This document shows, piece after piece, positions 6,502 to 7,247 of a stretch of 7,247 nt of DNA; the first letter of the stretch is position 1, and each line of letters opens with the position of its first letter. The translations under genes were made by a program, and so were the position numbers. Under the pieces are notes generated by a model, which was given only the letters and a program-made list of their open reading frames with translations, made no database searches and was not told the origin of the DNA. The DNA is from Methanomassiliicoccales archaeon PtaB.Bin134 (lineage in GTDB: Archaea > Thermoplasmatota > Thermoplasmata > Methanomassiliicoccales > UBA472): assembly GCA_002067045.1 (NCBI GenBank), contig MVPZ01000085.1, positions 1-7,247 of the forward strand. The letters run 5' to 3'.

Positions 6502-6725
6502 TCCTCCACCTCGCTGATCTCCTCAGCCACCTTCAGGCATGACATCAGGTCCTCGATGGTGTGCAGAAGGGACATGAGGCTCCTGGCATGGCACTCCACC
6601 TTGAGAACGGAACCCTCCACCCAGGACCTGGCGTGTTCGCCGTTGTCCATCTCCAGGGAGCGGTTGACGTTCGAGGCGCGTTCCGGGCTCCCAAGGTCCA
6701 GTTCCAGAAGGCAGGTCGCTTCCAC
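6498..6725 (-). CDS. pcc1: KEOPS complex subunit Pcc1
   Basis: Pcc1 is the small dimerising subunit of KEOPS, which transfers threonylcarbamoyl to A37 of ANN-reading tRNAs to make t6A. Pcc1 pairs with Kae1 and contributes to tRNA binding. The 75-residue product has the family's beta-alpha-beta-beta-alpha pattern: an N-terminal strand, a helix beginning near GSPERASNVNRSL (12-24), strands around VEGSVLKVECHA (36-47), and the hallmark C-terminal helix SLMSLLHTIEDLMSCLKVAEEI (49-70). The frame extends to 6824, but that would run through the tRNA gene. The GTG at 6723-6725 lies about 27 bases from a good TATA box and gives the usual Pcc1 length, so it is the likely leaderless start. The tRNA-Gln gene lies upstream on the same strand, and tgtA converges from the left with a shared CTAG. 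Confidence 0.9.
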   Translation of the reverse strand: MEATCLLELDLGSPERASNVNRSLEMDNGEHARSWVEGSVLKVECHARSLMSLLHTIEDLMSCLKVAEEISEVED

Positions 6726-6748
6726 GCACCGCTCATGTTCGAGAGGGG

Positions 6749-6761
6749 ATAAAATCCCTTG
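6749..6761 (-). promoter_or_regulatory. TATA box and BRE of pcc1
   Basis: The minus strand reads CAAGGGATTTTAT over this interval. ATTTTAT (6749-6755) is the TATA element and AAGGG the probable BRE. The box centre is about 27 bases from the GTG at 6725, so the transcript would begin at the start codon. The motif lies between the tRNA 3' end and pcc1, so pcc1 need not rely on tRNA read-through. Confidence 0.62.
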
Positions 6762-6782
6762 CCTCGCCTGCGAAAGTATGAG

Positions 6783-6858
6783 TGGTAGCCCCGTCCAGAT
6801 TCGAACTGGAGTCACCGGCTCCAAAGGCCAGCATGATTGACCACTACACTACGGGGCT
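6783..6858 (-). tRNA. tRNA-Gln (anticodon TTG), CCA end encoded
   Basis: The minus strand folds into a complete cloverleaf. The acceptor stem is AGCCCCG with CGGGGCT. The D-arm begins GTGTAGTGG, the anticodon stem is CTGGC/GCCGG around loop CTTTGGA, and the T-stem is TCCAG/CTGGA around TTCGAAT. The anticodon is TTG at 6822-6824, which reads CAA and CAG (glutamine). The variable loop has four bases. The A discriminator is at 6786, and the next three bases (6783-6785) are CCA, so the 3' end is encoded in the gene. In many archaea glutamine tRNA is charged through Glu-tRNA amidation (GatDE). Position 15 is G, the site TgtA modifies. There is no intron. Confidence 0.96.
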
Positions 6859-6883
6859 CTAATCCCCTCGATGCGATATCCCC

Positions 6884-6890
6884 TATTTAA
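6884..6890 (-). promoter_or_regulatory. TATA box of tRNA-Gln, overlapping the upstream stop codon
   Basis: The minus strand reads TTAAATA, preceded by a purine-rich GGAAAA. Its centre near 6887 is about 28 bases before the mature tRNA 5' end (6858), the usual spacing for an archaeal tRNA with a leader of a few bases at most. The TAA within the box (6887-6889) is the stop codon of the methylthiotransferase gene. Confidence 0.6.
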
Positions 6891-7247
6891 TTTTCCATCC
6901 CCGGGACCATCGCCCCGAACAGATGTGTGGAGGCGTGGCCAGTGATCCTCACGCTCACCCTTTGCCAAAGCTGGTGGTCGCCCTTTATGACCACCGGCAG
7001 ATAGTCGTCGGTGCGGGCCATTACGCTGCATCCCTTGCCCTTCTCATCGATCAGCACAGAATAGGTCCGCCCGACCTTGGAGGCGTTGATCTCCGAGGAG
7101 ATGCGGAACCTTGATCGGGTCAGTTCCCGGGAGCGCTCCTTGGACACCCAGCCGGGGACCTGTCCCTTCATAGTGTCGGCCACCGTGCCCGGACGGCGGG
7201 AGAAGCGGGTGACGTTGATGATATTGGGCCTTAGCTGCTCCATGAGC
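6887..7247 (-). CDS. MtaB/CDKAL1-type tRNA-t6A methylthiotransferase, N-terminus cut off by the window edge
   Basis: This is the C-terminal 119 residues of a radical-SAM methylthiotransferase that converts t6A37 to ms2t6A37 in tRNA. The key segment is RPNIINVTRFSRRPGTVADT (a single stretch near the right edge), followed by QVPGWVSKERSRELTRSRF. These are typical of the archaeal/eukaryotic e-MtaB (CDKAL1-like) family. The final 65 or so residues, with VGRTYSVLIDEKGKG, MARTDDYLPVVI and RVSVRITGH, form the TRAM RNA-binding domain. The UPF0004 domain and the radical-SAM CxxxCxxC motif would lie beyond 7247, so they cannot be checked. The ATG at 7243 is internal, since the frame stays open to the edge. 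It ends in TAA 28 bases before the tRNA-Gln gene. Confidence 0.92.
   Translation of the reverse strand, partial: LMEQLRPNIINVTRFSRRPGTVADTMKGQVPGWVSKERSRELTRSRFRISSEINASKVGRTYSVLIDEKGKGCSVMARTDDYLPVVIKGDHQLWQRVSVRITGHASTHLFGAMVPGMEN

Noticed and set aside
6726..6824. N-terminal extension of Pcc1 from 6824
   Set aside because: It overlaps the tRNA-Gln gene and the pcc1 promoter. The 75-residue form from 6725 already has the full family length.

Overview
This is an archaeal chromosome segment of fairly high G+C. The evidence is an EF-2-type translocase, archaeal-type uS12 and uS7, Pth2, a DUF99 protein, archaeosine tRNA-guanine transglycosylase (TgtA) with a PUA domain, the KEOPS subunit Pcc1, TATA-type promoters, GGTGA ribosome binding sites and several apparently leaderless genes. 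The style of uS12/uS7/EF-2 and the base composition would suit a Thermoplasmatota lineage, possibly close to Methanomassiliicoccales. That placement is a guess from memory, not a search. I see no mobile element, CRISPR array, phage gene or rRNA.

Layout, left to right. Positions 1-2724 (minus strand) hold the streptomycin-type translation operon rps12-rps7-EF-2. It is read from a TATA box near 2774, and EF-2 runs off the left edge. Positions 2854-3258 (minus) hold a 134-residue protein I do not recognise, with its own promoter. Positions 3300-4459 (minus) hold a tight three-gene operon: a small zinc-ribbon protein, peptidyl-tRNA hydrolase Pth2 and a DUF99 protein. A short divergent promoter region (4460-4554) separates it from tgtA (4555-6501, plus), the only plus-strand gene. 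tgtA converges on pcc1 (6498-6725, minus), and their stop codons overlap in one CTAG. Upstream of pcc1 are tRNA-Gln(TTG) with an encoded CCA end (6783-6858, minus) and the C-terminal part of an MtaB/CDKAL1-type tRNA methylthiotransferase (6887-7247, minus), whose start lies beyond the right edge. No gap exceeds about 150 bases.

The genes share a theme of protein synthesis and tRNA. One block supplies ribosome and elongation parts. The other supplies tRNA handling: Pcc1 acts in t6A synthesis, the MtaB-like enzyme converts t6A to ms2t6A, TgtA inserts the archaeosine precursor at position 15, and Pth2 rescues peptidyl-tRNAs. The window looks like conserved core genome. The less ordinary points are the start signals (stop codons built into ribosome binding sites, TTG starts, a shared promoter motif before leaderless genes), the compact packing of gene ends, and two small unidentified proteins.
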